Assembly: GCA_022360905.1 (NCBI GenBank)
Contig: JAKSBX010000278.1
Coordinates: 1-64,000, forward strand
Reading direction: 5' to 3'
DNA length: 64,000 nucleotides
Origin: Chromatiales bacterium
Lineage (GTDB): Bacteria > Pseudomonadota > Gammaproteobacteria > Chromatiales > Chromatiaceae
The first letter of the stretch is position 1, and each line of letters begins with the position of its first letter. The notes under the pieces are model-generated. The model saw only the letters and a list, made by a program, of their open reading frames with translations, was not told the DNA's origin and searched no databases. A program made the position numbers and the translations under genes. Positions 47,366 through 57,076 of this stretch are shown here, piece after piece.

Positions 47366-47725
47366 TCAGGTTATTTCTAGGTTGAGTATCATTGGCGCGG
47401 CGGCGGATAACACAAGTAGATGCATAAATGCAGCGGGTCTCGGCACTGCCAGTAACAAAAAACCTGGGTCGTTCCTAAGGTTCTTCATTAAATTTGGCAT
47501 ACAAATATTCGGACAGCGCTGTTTTAGGGATTGTAGAATTGGCTTGATTCTGGTTTTGAAGAGTGCACCGACTATGGCCAGGATTTGTACCTCAAGCAGC
47601 ATAATAAAGACTTCCAGGCCTACCGCGTCGATGAATAGGGCAAGTTCAATCCATTCCGGATTGAGTATCAGCAGTGCAGCCACGAAGAGTGTTGCGTATC
47701 GCCATACCGTGTTGCGCGATTTCAA
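47366..47725 (-). CDS. Small inner-membrane protein, unknown function
   Basis: 119 residues from TTG 47725. There are two or three hydrophobic segments (YATLFVAALLILNPEWIELALFIDAVGLEVFIMLLEVQILAIVGALF) and a C-terminal hydrophobic tail (FMHLLVLSAAAPMILNLEI). GAAGG lies 12 bases before the start. The alternative plus-strand frame over the same bases has no protein-like pattern and runs into the HxlR gene. The frame is supported by hydrophobicity only. It is followed upstream by hxlR in the same direction. Confidence 0.5.
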   Translation of the reverse strand: MKSRNTVWRYATLFVAALLILNPEWIELALFIDAVGLEVFIMLLEVQILAIVGALFKTRIKPILQSLKQRCPNICMPNLMKNLRNDPGFLLLAVPRPAAFMHLLVLSAAAPMILNLEIT

Positions 47726-47769
47726 TTTGTTGTGCCTTCAACTGGTTTTATTTTTGAAGCAGACAACAC

Positions 47770-48147
47770 CTATGGCTCAGCAGCTTTTACCGGCATCATC
47801 TGAGCTTTTGTTCCGGGTAGATGCTTTTCACCCCACTGAACCATCGCCATCAAAACAGGGCCCAAATCCTTGCCCTTTGCTGTGAGTTCATATTCATAGC
47901 GCACAGGATGATGTTGGTAGGGCCTTTTAACAACGATTTCATACTCAGTCAGCCGTTTTAGCCTTTCTGCCAGAATATTGGTCGGAACCTTCTCGGGTGA
48001 CCCCTGAAACTCACTATAGGTTCGCTTGCCGGCAAACAGATCCCTGACGACGAGCAGGGTCCATTTGTCACCGATTATATCGAGCGTAGAAGCCACCGGG
48101 CATGACGACCTTTTGAACTTTTCGCTGCTTTCACTTGGCTTGGACAT
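47770..48147 (-). CDS. HxlR-family transcriptional regulator
   Basis: 125 residues, one winged helix: SCPVASTLDIIGDKWTLLVVRDLFAGKRTYSEFQGSPEKVPTNILAERLKRLTEYEIV, then HPVRYEYELTAKGKDLGPVLMAMVQWGEKHL. The Cys near residue 16 corresponds to the redox-sensing Cys in several members that answer quinones, aldehydes or disulfide stress. It is divergent from a hydrolase pseudogene, and a perfect inverted repeat lies between them. Confidence 0.93.
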   Translation of the reverse strand: MSKPSESSEKFKRSSCPVASTLDIIGDKWTLLVVRDLFAGKRTYSEFQGSPEKVPTNILAERLKRLTEYEIVVKRPYQHHPVRYEYELTAKGKDLGPVLMAMVQWGEKHLPGTKAQMMPVKAAEP

Positions 48148-48170
48148 GATTTCAAGTTAACACGCCATTG

Positions 48171-48195
48171 ACTAACTTGCAATTAGCAAGTTAGT
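48171..48195. promoter_or_regulatory. Candidate HxlR operator, perfect 10-bp inverted repeat
   Basis: ACTAACTTGC-AATTA-GCAAGTTAGT: two exact 10-bp arms with a 5-base spacer, 24 bases upstream of the HxlR start and 54 bases upstream of the divergent pseudogene start. Dimeric HxlR proteins bind such palindromes in shared promoters, so this is very likely the operator. Confidence 0.75.
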
Positions 48196-48248
48196 TGGCT
48201 GAACTCAAGTAACTTTAAAAATGAAAGTGGCTGAGTGAGACAAAGAAA

Positions 48249-48914
48249 ATGGAATTGCGGGTCTTCAATCTATTGATTATTGGCAATATTATATTACTTA
48301 TGCTGCTGTTGAATGGCTGTGCAACAGTAGATCATAGCGGCTATTTTCATGCTTACGAAGAACGCTACCGGGCCGAAATCGATTATCGACTCCACTGACT
48401 GCCCAGAGATGGCTTTAAGATCCATGCCCGTGAATATGGACGCCCAAACACGAAACCGACCCTGGTCCTGATGCACGGTTTTCCGGACAGCATGCATCTC
48501 TATGACAGACTGGTGCCGCTGCTTGTTGAGAGCCGTCATATTATCACTTTCGATTTTTTAGGCTGGGGTGATTCGGACAAACCTGAGCAACATCGCTATG
48601 ACGTTGCCAGCCTGCGACGGGACCTGGAGGCGGTGATTGACCATTTCAGCCTGAACCGGGTTTTGAATGAAGAGATAGAGAGGCGCCAGGATAGGCTGCC
48701 TGAGCTAAAGAGACTGCAAACCCCGGTGCGGATCATATTCGGTAATGACGATACGGATCTGAATGCCGGTGTGGCGAAAGATTTCCATCAGCTGCTGCCC
48801 AACTCTGAGATCTATTTAGTCGAAAATGCGGGGCATTTTGTACAGATCGATAAACCGTCGGTCGTGGCTTCACTGATTCGTGATTTTCCACTATTCGATG
48901 GTGAAGAGAATTAA
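48249..48914 (+). pseudogene. Decayed alpha/beta-hydrolase lipoprotein gene
   Basis: From ATG 48249 the frame reads a signal with lipobox-like LLLNGCATV, then YEERYRAEIDYRLH and an in-frame TGA at codon 50 (48396-48398). The same frame continues with LPRDGFKIHAREYGRPNTKPTLVLMHGFPDSMHLYDRLVPLL, FDFLGWGDSDKP and DLEAVIDHFSLNRVL, an alpha/beta-hydrolase N-terminal half. It then jumps to NEEIERRQDRLPELKRLQTPVRIIFGNDDTDLNAG and VENAGHFVQIDKPSVV, the C-terminal end. The nucleophile elbow (GxSxG) and cap are missing, so there is a stop and an internal deletion. It was probably a haloalkane-dehalogenase- or epoxide-hydrolase-like enzyme under HxlR control. Confidence 0.85.
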
Positions 48915-49359
48915 TCATACGACTGTAAAAAGATACCTTGGCGTTGGCAACCTAAGCGTCAAAAGGCATTCATCTGTACATATAAGAATCCTCTGAAAAA
49001 GTTAATTTCTCTACGGCAAGGAGAACCGCATGCTACATGCATGTTACACACCCTAAATTACCGGGAAGAGGATGACCGTAGGGCGCAGGTGGCAGAAAAT
49101 TCAGAGTTGTCTTACTCGCTTAAGCCGGTGTTGCCGGTAGATTCCTGCCATGAGTGACTTGCTTTCTATCACGCAAAAGAAGTGTCGTGCGAATTCCTTC
49201 TAAAGGTTTTTGAAGAGCTGTCGTTACCTGGATTACACCCTTGAAGGACCCAGCCCTCGTCCTTCAACAGGCACTCCGCCTATTTCTTATCGCCCAATAC
49301 CAGCGATAAACAATCTTCCTGAGTTGTAAATACCATAATTATACCGAGGTATATATGCC
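48915..49359. other. Intergenic region before the chemoreceptor
   Basis: 445 bases without a supported gene. It holds TTGAAGGAC (49241-49249) with GTCCTTCAA (49259-49267), a perfect 9-bp hairpin with a 9-base loop; a GCATGC/ACATGCATG self-complementary run near 49029-49046; the minor repeat 49128-49156; and TATACC-GA-GGTATA at 49340-49353, just ahead of the receptor start. The chemoreceptor promoter presumably lies here. Confidence 0.45.
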
Positions 49360-51015
49360 ATGGGTTTAATGAATAGATTAACAATCAAGACGCGTCTGAT
49401 AGTTCTTGTCAGTTTTGCCGCTACTCTCTTGCTTATGATAAGTACATTAGGTCTCCATGCCATGGATCGTGCCGAAGCATCATTAAAAACTGTCTACGAA
49501 GACAGGTTGATACCGACTGGGCAGATAAGCCGTATCATTGAGCTGATGCGTGAGAATAGGACTCAGCTTTTGTTTTCACTTCAGCATGATCCAGAATCAA
49601 AAACGGTCAATATGCATCAGCATAGCACTACTCTCCATCTTGACAGAGTCAGTGACAATATTGAGGTAATTACCGAGGTCTGGAAAGAGTATATGGAGAC
49701 ATACTTGACGCCGGACGAAAAAAAACTCGCCGAAGAGTTTACCGAAAAGCGGGCGATCTATGTTAATGAAGGTCTCAGACCGGTAATGAGCTATGTAACT
49801 GATGGCGACTACCTAAATGCGGCCCTCCATCTGGCGAATAAAACAAATCCTACATTTAACTCGGCATACGAAGTTGCTGAAGATCTATGGCAACTTCAGC
49901 TCGACGTAGCCAATGCCGCCTATCATGATTCTATGGAACGTAATAGCTTTGTAAGTATGTTAGCTATGGGGTTGATGCTGGCAGGGGTAGGGTTTTTGGT
50001 TCTCATTTCTGTTCTTACCATCCGTGGCATTACTACTATTGTGGACGATCTGAATAGTGCGGCAAGCAGCATGGCCGATGGCGATCTGACTGTCCAGTGT
50101 GAATTGATGTCGCAGGATGAGCTGGGCCAGATAATCAAGGCGTTTAACCAGATGGGTTTGAAATTCAGAAATGTTATTACAGAACTAAAAGAGTCAACTA
50201 TCCAATTGGCATCCGCTGCGGAAGAAACTTCGGTCATCACAGGGGAAACAAGCGAGCGTATCCAGCAACAACAACTCGAAACTGAGCAGGTTGTGACGGC
50301 CATGAATGAAATGACTATGACCGTTCAAGATGTGGCTCAAAATGCAGGGGTCGCTGATGCGGCAGCACAGGATGCAGACGAAAAGGCGAATGAAGGCATT
50401 ACCGTAGCGGCAACGGCGTTAATGGCAACAAAGGATTTGGCGGATGAGGTTCAGCAGGCAGCTGATGTAATTCAGAAGCTGGAGACTGAAAGCGAGAATA
50501 TAGGTACGGTGCTGGATGTTATTCGGGGAATTGCCGAGCAGACGAACTTGCTTGCACTTAATGCGGCGATTGAAGCGGCGAGAGCCGGAGAGCAAGGCAG
50601 AGGATTTGCAGTTGTAGCCGATGAGGTGCGTACATTGGCTGGGCGTACCCAACAGTCTACTCAGGAGATCCAAGGTATGATCGAGCGCTTGCAACAAGGC
50701 GCGAAAGAGGCTGCGTCTGCTATGAACCAAGGACAAGATAAGGCTAAGCATAGTCTCACACAGGTTAAAAGCGCAGATTCCGCTTTAAATCAAATTAATC
50801 AGGCGGTTGTTCGTATCAAGGAAATGAATGCACAGATTGCAACAGCAGCGGAAGAACAGGGAACGGTTGCCGAAGAGATCAATCGCAATATAGTCGCGAT
50901 CAATAATCTTTCAACTGAATCCGCACAGGGAGCGGAACAGACAGCACATGCCAGTACTGAACAGGCACAACTCGCCGTAAGGCTGGACAAGTTGGCCAGT
51001 AAGTTCAAGGTCTAA
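49360..51015 (+). CDS. Methyl-accepting chemotaxis protein
   Basis: 551 residues. Transmembrane helices at about 12-31 and 196-220 bracket a periplasmic four-helix-bundle type sensor (about 32-195). A HAMP domain follows (about 220-272, [23 protein letters not shown]), then the long cytoplasmic coiled coil with the invariant hairpin [44 protein letters not shown]. There is no C-terminal CheR-docking pentapeptide. The ligand is unknown. cheV follows in 13 bp, implying receptor-specific coupling. An ATG three codons later is an alternative start. Confidence 0.95.
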   Translation: MGLMNRLTIKTRLIVLVSFAATLLLMISTLGLHAMDRAEASLKTVYEDRLIPTGQISRIIELMRENRTQLLFSLQHDPESKTVNMHQHSTTLHLDRVSDNIEVITEVWKEYMETYLTPDEKKLAEEFTEKRAIYVNEGLRPVMSYVTDGDYLNAALHLANKTNPTFNSAYEVAEDLWQLQLDVANAAYHDSMERNSFVSMLAMGLMLAGVGFLVLISVLTIRGITTIVDDLNSAASSMADGDLTVQCELMSQDELGQIIKAFNQMGLKFRNVITELKESTIQLASAAEETSVITGETSERIQQQQLETEQVVTAMNEMTMTVQDVAQNAGVADAAAQDADEKANEGITVAATALMATKDLADEVQQAADVIQKLETESENIGTVLDVIRGIAEQTNLLALNAAIEAARAGEQGRGFAVVADEVRTLAGRTQQSTQEIQGMIERLQQGAKEAASAMNQGQDKAKHSLTQVKSADSALNQINQAVVRIKEMNAQIATAAEEQGTVAEEINRNIVAINNLSTESAQGAEQTAHASTEQAQLAVRLDKLASKFKV

Positions 51016-51028
51016 TGGAGGTGTCAAT

Positions 51029-51976
51029 ATGTCAAAACTGATGCAGTCTGTTGATGCCCGTACCCAGTTGGCCGGCAACAATCGCCTGGAAGTTCTTCTG
51101 TTCAGTTTGGGAACGGACAGGCTAAGTGGACGCGAGGAAGTGTTCGGTATCAATGTGTTCAAAGTCAGAGAGGTGATGCACATACCGGAAATTACCCACG
51201 CGCCGGATATGCCTGATGCCGTAGAGGGTATGGTGAGCCTTAGAGGTAACATGGTTCCGGTGATAAATCTGTCCAATTTCTGTAGCGTCCAGTCATCGGA
51301 GAAGGCTGAGATTTTGATGATTACCGAGTACAACAAGCATGTACAGGGATTTCTTGTCCACTCTGTAGACACCATCGAGCGTTTGAATTGGGATGATGTT
51401 AAAGCACCGCCGCCGATGATCACCAGTCATTTAGGCGGTTTGGTAACCGCTGTTGCTGAATTGCAGGACGAGCGTCTTGTGATGATTATGGATGTGGAAA
51501 GAGTGCTTTCGGAGACGGCTGGCTTCTACGACGCCGAGGATATTTACAGCGGTATAGAAGTACAAGAAACAGGTGACGCGATAACCGTACTTTTTGCAGA
51601 TGATTCCAGTGTCGCCAGAGACCAGATCGTGCGCACGCTCGACCATATGGGGATTCGGCACTTGGGGGTGACGAATGGCGCTGAGGCCTGGAATCTGTTG
51701 AATGAAATGGCGGAGATGTCTGATTCACAGGGTGAGAAAATAACGGACAAAGTCCAGTTCATACTGACTGACGTCGAGATGCCGGAGATGGATGGTTATG
51801 TGCTGACCCGCAAGATCAAAAGCGACGATCGTTTCAAGAGTATCCCAGTGGTCATGCATTCGTCTCTGACCGCTGAGGCCAATCAGGCGTTGGGCAAAGG
51901 TGTGGGGGCAGATGCATACATACCGAAATTCGATCCCCAGGAGTTGGCTGTTACCTTGGAGAAGCTGCTCTCCTGA
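51029..51976 (+). CDS. cheV: Chemotaxis coupling protein CheV (CheW-REC)
   Basis: 315 residues. The CheW domain covers about 12-165 (FGINVFKVREVMHIPEIT, GMVSLRGNMVPVINL, and HLGGLVTAVAELQDERLVMIMDVERVL). A response-regulator receiver domain covers about 185-312 with the acidic pair in VLFADDSS and the phospho-acceptor Asp at about residue 248 (FILTDVEMPEMDGY). CheV couples receptors to CheA and adapts by phosphorylation. It starts 13 bp after the chemoreceptor, its likely partner. A GGAGG site precedes the ATG. Confidence 0.95.
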   Translation: MSKLMQSVDARTQLAGNNRLEVLLFSLGTDRLSGREEVFGINVFKVREVMHIPEITHAPDMPDAVEGMVSLRGNMVPVINLSNFCSVQSSEKAEILMITEYNKHVQGFLVHSVDTIERLNWDDVKAPPPMITSHLGGLVTAVAELQDERLVMIMDVERVLSETAGFYDAEDIYSGIEVQETGDAITVLFADDSSVARDQIVRTLDHMGIRHLGVTNGAEAWNLLNEMAEMSDSQGEKITDKVQFILTDVEMPEMDGYVLTRKIKSDDRFKSIPVVMHSSLTAEANQALGKGVGADAYIPKFDPQELAVTLEKLLS

Positions 51977-52538
51977 TCTTTTCGGGAGAGGCTGGTCGCA
52001 ACACTGGGTGTGGCAAGGCCCAGGCCGTAGGCCCAGATGGCCTGCGGCCTACAGCCATATTGATTTTAGCTGTTGATCGGCTGAAGTCGCCCTGACTACC
52101 TTATAGAAGGGGAGGGTATGGCGTGCCTGGGTCGTGTTTTTGACCGAACTTGAGGGGGTCTCAACAGATTAGATTGAGGAAAACCGCAACTGGTTCGAAA
52201 TTTTCAGGTCGCAGGTTGATTTGTACCGTTTCAAGCAGTTATAGTTATGGTGATTTCGCAACTGCTTGCGATGTGTGCCATCTTGAGACCTAGCCCCTGT
52301 CTCATATAACCACAAATAACAATTCTAAGCTGCTTCAGCAGGATGCTGTCTGGTTACGCGATATGGCCGGATTAAACTACGTGGTTGTAATAAAAGTGTG
52401 TATATTTCAATGGTATGTATAGTGATATTTTCGTTTGACCGCATCTCGTCGGTATCGGTTGCTTGTCGTTTCTTGTTGCGCAGCGAATAAATACAGAACC
52501 AACAATGCGTAAGCGGTGTTGAGACTGGATTTATTAGT
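51977..52538. other. Intergenic region with a strong hairpin after cheV
   Basis: 562 bases with no supported gene. AGGCCGTAGGCC (52022-52033) pairs with GGCCTGCGGCCT (52039-52050) over a 5-base loop with one G-T wobble; it is probably the end of the receptor-cheV transcript, though no T-run follows. The remainder is AT-rich near the kinase start and likely carries its promoter. Confidence 0.5.
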
Positions 52539-55500
52539 ATGAATATGGGTAAAACGACTCTGGCCGATATACTCAGTCGGGATGTTTTGGCTGTGGCAGG
52601 GAAGAGCTCGCTGGGGAATGCCTTGAGTCTCATGAGTGAGGCCGGCTCGAGTTCAGTATTGGTCAATACTGGAAAAAGAATGGTCGGGATCTTTACCTTG
52701 CGGGATGCCCTCGTGTGTGCTTCTTTTGGCCAAGATTTGAGAGCAGAGGCAATTGACTCTTACATGAGTGCGCCTTTGTTGTTCTCCCCTGATGCTGATG
52801 TGAGTTTGGGTCGCGCCTTGCGGTTCATGACCAGCCAAGGTATCCGCCATCTGCCGGCTAAAAACGATGCTGGTGAACTTACCGGGATCGCTAGTGAAAA
52901 GGAGCTCTTCATTCATCAGGAGTTCCAGAGGGTAAGCGGGGATAGTTGCCCGGTCTCTTCGATGAGCAGCAATGTTATCTGTGCGCAAATCGATGAAAGT
53001 ACCGATACTGTTGTCGATAGGATGGTGAAGCGGCGTATCAGTCATCTTTTAGTAGGCGACAAAGAAAAGCCGGCAGGTATTTTGACCGAGAGAGATGTTG
53101 CCCATGCTCTGGCATCCGGTAGCTGTCTCAGACAAATCCAGGTTGGAGACATCATTCGTTTGCCAAGGCATTCGATCAGTCAACAGGATTCCCTGATTCG
53201 TGCCAGAGAGCAAATGATCGCTCTGGATGTAGACTACCTCATGGTAACTGATGAACAAGGCGATTGGGTGGGAGCACTGTCAAGGAGTGATTGTCTCAAA
53301 GGGCTGAATAGTGCTGTTCAATCAAGCAGTGACAATGAAGCTTGTTTCCAAAGCCTTTACGAAGGTGCACCGCTAGCCTACCAGTCCTTGGATAAAAACG
53401 GCCTGCTGCTGGAAGTCAATGGGGCCTGGGAAGATCTACTCGGCTATGAGCGGGGTGATGTGATCGGGCGGCATGTCAGTGAGTTTCTGATAGCGGGGCA
53501 GAGTGAAAAACTATCCAAAGTACTTGATGGTTTTAATCAGCATGACGCCATTGCCGGCAGTGAATTCAACTATCGCTGTCTCGACGGGAGCCGGAAAATC
53601 ACGCTCACTTATGGGCATGTAGAACATGATATAGAAAATGGTTTTATCCGGATACACTGTATTCTTAACGATATCACCAAACAGAGAGAAGCCGAAAAAA
53701 AACTACAGAGAAGCGAAGATCGTTACCGAACCCTGGTGGAGCAGATACCCGCACTGGTCTATTCCGCCCAGATAGACGAGTATTCGACAACCCATTACAT
53801 GTCGCCCCAGGCCGCCGGAATTATTGGCTATACCCAAAAAGACGTGGAGTCCAACCCACGGATTTGGGATATGGCATTGCATCCTGAAGATAGAAGTCGT
53901 GTCCTTAAAGCGGTAAACGAGTGCCATCGTAACGAATCCCAATTGTCAGTTGAGTACCGTATGATTGCCAAGGATGGCAGGACTGTCTGGATATGGGACA
54001 AAGCAAAAGTTGTAACCACGGATGAGGGGCGTTTTTTTCAGGGCGTTATGCTTGATATAACGTTGCAGAAGCTGGCTGAAAACGCACTGCGTGCCAGCAA
54101 GTTGCGCTTTCGTTCGATTTTTGATCATGCGGCTGCGGGTATGGTAGTGGGTACGCCGAATGCACGTATCAGTGAAGTCAACAGAGCCTTTGCTGAAATG
54201 CTGGGATACGCTCCCGATGAACTGATCGATATGTCGATTCAAGATGTAACCCACCCGGACGATTGGGAATTAAACCGTTTGAAGTTAGAGGCGGTCAAGT
54301 GTGGTGAAATTTCAACCTATCATTTAGAGAAACGGTACATTAGAAGTGATGGCGAACCCGTTTGGGGCTTGGTTTCTGCAGCTTGGGTTAGAGACGAAAA
54401 AGGAGAGCCGCTCTATGTTGTAGCACTGGTGCAGAATATTGACGAACAGAAAAACGCCGAAGCGCAATTGAAGAACCGCCTTACGGAATGGACTTCCCTC
54501 ATCAATACCGCACCTGTAGGTATCGGTGTCGTCAAAAACAGAATATTTCAGTGGGTAAGTCCAAGATTCCTGTCCATGTTAGGTTATACCGGTGAGGAGC
54601 TGATAGGGAAAAGCAGTAGCTGTGTCTATCCTGACGAAGAAGAGTATGCACGAGTCGGAAGAGATAAATATAACCAGATAGCGAAAACCAACAGTGGTGA
54701 AATCGAAACCCGGCTAAAACGCAAAGACGGCAGGGTGATCGATGTGCTGCTAAGGTCTACCGCGCTGGACCCTGACGACTTGGGTAACGGCGTTATCTTT
54801 ACGGCATTGGACATTAGTGAAAGAAAGCAGACAGAAAATGCCTTGCGTCTCTATCGCACATTGAGTGATCAGGCTCAAGACTCACTGTTTCTGGTTAATG
54901 TGGAGACAGCCGGTTTCATCGACTTCAATCAAGAGGCGTGTCGTAGTCTCGGATATGAAAGAGATGAGCTTCGTCGTCTTCATGTTCAGGATATCACAGA
55001 CTATTTTGATCGAAAGGGATTGAGTTGGGCCGATTTTTTGGCGCTGTTTTCCGCCGAAGGCGAATTAACCATTGAGGGTATGCATCGTCGAAAAGATGGA
55101 ACAAAATTTCCGGTGGAAGTCAGCATTACTCACTTTACTCACGACGAACAGAGCTATCTGGTCGGAGTCGCGAGAGATATTTCAGAATGCAAGCGTACTG
55201 AACGGGAACTTCGACGTAAAACCATGGAGTTGGAGGTGCTGCTGAACACCATCCCTTGCCCTGTATATCTCAAGGATGGTGAATCTCGCTACAAGGCTGT
55301 AAATAGGGCGTTTCTAGATTTTGTGGGCACTGATGAAGATAACGTGTTAAGTAATAGTGATCTTAGTATATTTCCAGATGATACTGCGAGGCGATGCATC
55401 GAGAGTGATCGTAAAGTCTTGGATAACACACAGGTAGTATACAATTTAGAAGAAAAAATCGTAAATTCCAGTGGCAATACCTATTGGTTTTCCACAACAA

Positions 55501-56240
55501 AACAACCGCTTTTCGATGCCGACGGAAAGATTGAAGGGCTGGTGGGGATCAGCCTCGATATTACCGAAAACAAACTTGCGGTTGAACGTAGATTCGCCGA
55601 AGAGCAGACCCTGCGTGAAACACTCGTTCTGGAGATACATCACAGAATAAAAAACCATCTGCAAGGCGTTATAGGTCTTCTGAGACATTCATCCGGAAAG
55701 AGCGGAAACACCAAAGCGGCTCTGGATATGGCAATTGCCCAAATAAGGACAATTGCGATTGTGTATGGCTTACAAAGCCGTAAAAGCGGCCAACAGATAC
55801 AGATACATGAATTGGTTCAGGCGTGTATCGATGTTCATCAGTTCGGTTTACCTAACCAATTGAATTTTGACAGCCACTCATCTTTGTCGAGTCAGATACG
55901 AAAAGAGGAATCCGTGCCCATAGCATTGATTATCAATGAGCTCATTACCAACGCACTTAAACATACGCCCACTGAAAGTGAGGGGGAGTCGGTTGAGGTA
56001 ACTTTTGTCTGCGATGACACCTCTGCACGACTGCATATTCGAAATAGAAGCGCGGGCTTACCTGATGACTTTGATTTTAAGGCCGGCACCGGTTTCGGTA
56101 CTGGCTTGGAGATAATGCAAACACTTCTGCCGAAACGAGGCGCTCGTGTCGATTTGTATGAGGAAAGTGGTTATGTCAACGCGGACCTGACACTTGAGAG
56201 GCCGGTATTGCTGGCGGGTGGAGAGAATGCATCTCAATAA
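52539..56240 (+). CDS. CBS4-PAS6-HisKA_2 sensor histidine kinase
   Basis: 1233 residues, no transmembrane helices, so a cytosolic sensor. Domains: four CBS motifs (about 5-255; two Bateman modules, e.g. TSQGIRHLPAKNDAGELTGIASEKELF and RRISHLLVGDKEKPAGILTERDVA); about six PAS units near 268-385, 398-510, 522-640, 648-760, 768-885 and 893-1015; then a HisKA_2-type dimerisation helix with HHRIKNHLQGVIGLL (phospho-His about 1035) and a HATPase domain to about 1225 (IALIINELITNALKHTP, GTGFGTGLEIM). HisKA_2 kinases commonly partner ANTAR regulators, as in EutW/EutV. The next gene encodes exactly that, 109 bp downstream. The CBS modules suggest nucleotide or energy sensing. Confidence 0.93.
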   Translation: MNMGKTTLADILSRDVLAVAGKSSLGNALSLMSEAGSSSVLVNTGKRMVGIFTLRDALVCASFGQDLRAEAIDSYMSAPLLFSPDADVSLGRALRFMTSQGIRHLPAKNDAGELTGIASEKELFIHQEFQRVSGDSCPVSSMSSNVICAQIDESTDTVVDRMVKRRISHLLVGDKEKPAGILTERDVAHALASGSCLRQIQVGDIIRLPRHSISQQDSLIRAREQMIALDVDYLMVTDEQGDWVGALSRSDCLKGLNSAVQSSSDNEACFQSLYEGAPLAYQSLDKNGLLLEVNGAWEDLLGYERGDVIGRHVSEFLIAGQSEKLSKVLDGFNQHDAIAGSEFNYRCLDGSRKITLTYGHVEHDIENGFIRIHCILNDITKQREAEKKLQRSEDRYRTLVEQIPALVYSAQIDEYSTTHYMSPQAAGIIGYTQKDVESNPRIWDMALHPEDRSRVLKAVNECHRNESQLSVEYRMIAKDGRTVWIWDKAKVVTTDEGRFFQGVMLDITLQKLAENALRASKLRFRSIFDHAAAGMVVGTPNARISEVNRAFAEMLGYAPDELIDMSIQDVTHPDDWELNRLKLEAVKCGEISTYHLEKRYIRSDGEPVWGLVSAAWVRDEKGEPLYVVALVQNIDEQKNAEAQLKNRLTEWTSLINTAPVGIGVVKNRIFQWVSPRFLSMLGYTGEELIGKSSSCVYPDEEEYARVGRDKYNQIAKTNSGEIETRLKRKDGRVIDVLLRSTALDPDDLGNGVIFTALDISERKQTENALRLYRTLSDQAQDSLFLVNVETAGFIDFNQEACRSLGYERDELRRLHVQDITDYFDRKGLSWADFLALFSAEGELTIEGMHRRKDGTKFPVEVSITHFTHDEQSYLVGVARDISECKRTERELRRKTMELEVLLNTIPCPVYLKDGESRYKAVNRAFLDFVGTDEDNVLSNSDLSIFPDDTARRCIESDRKVLDNTQVVYNLEEKIVNSSGNTYWFSTTKQPLFDADGKIEGLVGISLDITENKLAVERRFAEEQTLRETLVLEIHHRIKNHLQGVIGLLRHSSGKSGNTKAALDMAIAQIRTIAIVYGLQSRKSGQQIQIHELVQACIDVHQFGLPNQLNFDSHSSLSSQIRKEESVPIALIINELITNALKHTPTESEGESVEVTFVCDDTSARLHIRNRSAGLPDDFDFKAGTGFGTGLEIMQTLLPKRGARVDLYEESGYVNADLTLERPVLLAGGENASQ

Positions 56241-56242
56241 CA

Positions 56243-56256
56243 TTACCAATTGGTAA
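56243..56256. promoter_or_regulatory. 14-bp perfect palindrome between kinase and ANTAR regulator
   Basis: TTACCAATTGGTAA lies 2 bases after the kinase stop and 93 bases before the regulator start. A protein-binding site or promoter element for the regulator gene is possible; no family match is claimed. Confidence 0.35.
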
Positions 56257-56349
56257 ATAAGTGGAAAGATGGGAGAGATTAGACTATTAATATATTGTGA
56301 TTCGTCAATTCAAGCTGTATCGAATCACTTTTTGTCGCACTGAAGTCTT

Positions 56350-56958
56350 ATGAGTAACGCAAAAGTTTTATTGGTTGATGACGACCGGCTCGTTTTGTCA
56401 GTATTGGTTACAAACCTGAAGGAAGTGGGATACCAAGTTGAGGCTACTGCCAGCGGAGAAGCGGCTATCGAGTTGTGTCAGCGGGTTGCACCGGATTTGG
56501 CGGTGCTGGATATGCGTATGCCCGGTATGGATGGTATGGCGGTGGCGAAGTGGATGCGTGCCAATACAGATATCCCTTTTATTTTTCTCTCGGCCTATGG
56601 TGAGGAAGAGGTTGTCTCAAAGGCAGTAACCGAAGGGGCAATGGGTTATCTGATCAAGCCAGTGGATCCACCCCAGTTACATGCCATGGTGCACGCGGCG
56701 TTGGAGCGTAGTAAGGAGTATCGACTACTACGCGAGAAGGAGGCACAACTGACGCAAGCCCTGTCCGGTGACCGGGCAATCAGTACCGCAGTCGGGATAT
56801 TGATCAGTCGAGAAAGTCTGAGTGAACAGGAGGCGTTTGAACGGCTTCGTCGTGCTGCTCGGGATAGCCACAGAAAATTGGGGGAGGTGGCTAAGGAGTT
56901 AGTCGAGACCTCAGAAAAACTGAATAAGATCTGTTTGCCTTTAACAAATCAGATGTAA
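56350..56958 (+). CDS. Response regulator with ANTAR RNA-binding output
   Basis: 202 residues. The receiver domain (about 4-122) has the acidic VDDDR pocket, phospho-Asp54 (LAVLDMRMPGMDG), the Thr/Ser position in FIFLSAYG and Lys in YLIKPVDPP. A short coiled coil leads to an ANTAR domain at about 140-197 (AISTAVGILISRESLSEQEAFERLRRAARDSHRKLGEVAKELV). ANTAR proteins dimerise when phosphorylated and bind paired hairpins in leader RNA to prevent termination. The upstream HisKA_2 kinase is the expected cognate kinase. The RNA targets are not identified. Confidence 0.95.
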   Translation: MSNAKVLLVDDDRLVLSVLVTNLKEVGYQVEATASGEAAIELCQRVAPDLAVLDMRMPGMDGMAVAKWMRANTDIPFIFLSAYGEEEVVSKAVTEGAMGYLIKPVDPPQLHAMVHAALERSKEYRLLREKEAQLTQALSGDRAISTAVGILISRESLSEQEAFERLRRAARDSHRKLGEVAKELVETSEKLNKICLPLTNQM

Positions 56959-57020
56959 TAAGGGGAGCAGAGTCGCGATCGGGGCAGGAAATTAAACCAG
57001 CATCACCGCAGATGTTTATC

Positions 57021-57048
57021 AGGGTTTGTTAAATTTGTAACAAACCCT
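57021..57048 (+). repeat. Perfect 11-bp hairpin after the ANTAR gene
   Basis: AGGGTTTGTTA (57021-57031) pairs exactly with TAACAAACCCT (57038-57048) around the six-base loop AATTTG. It lies 62 bp after the regulator stop and 29 bp before the large palindrome. A six-base loop recalls ANTAR targets, but position 4 of the loop is T rather than G. It may simply end the upstream transcript. Confidence 0.5.
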
Positions 57049-57076
57049 AAAGAAGAAGTAACTATGGCCGATTAAA

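Noticed and set aside
47382..47885. Plus-strand open frame of 167 codons
   Set aside because: It overlaps the clear HxlR gene and its translation has no protein-like pattern; the minus-strand frame 47366-47725 has better hydrophobic organisation.
48396..48398. In-frame TGA read as selenocysteine
   Set aside because: The gene also lacks its nucleophile region, there is no SECIS-like hairpin evident directly after the codon, and the Cys position is not conserved in this family; decay explains it better.
57032..57037. Hexaloop as a canonical ANTAR target
   Set aside because: The loop AATTTG has A at position 1 but T, not G, at position 4, and no second matching hexaloop hairpin lies next to a terminator.
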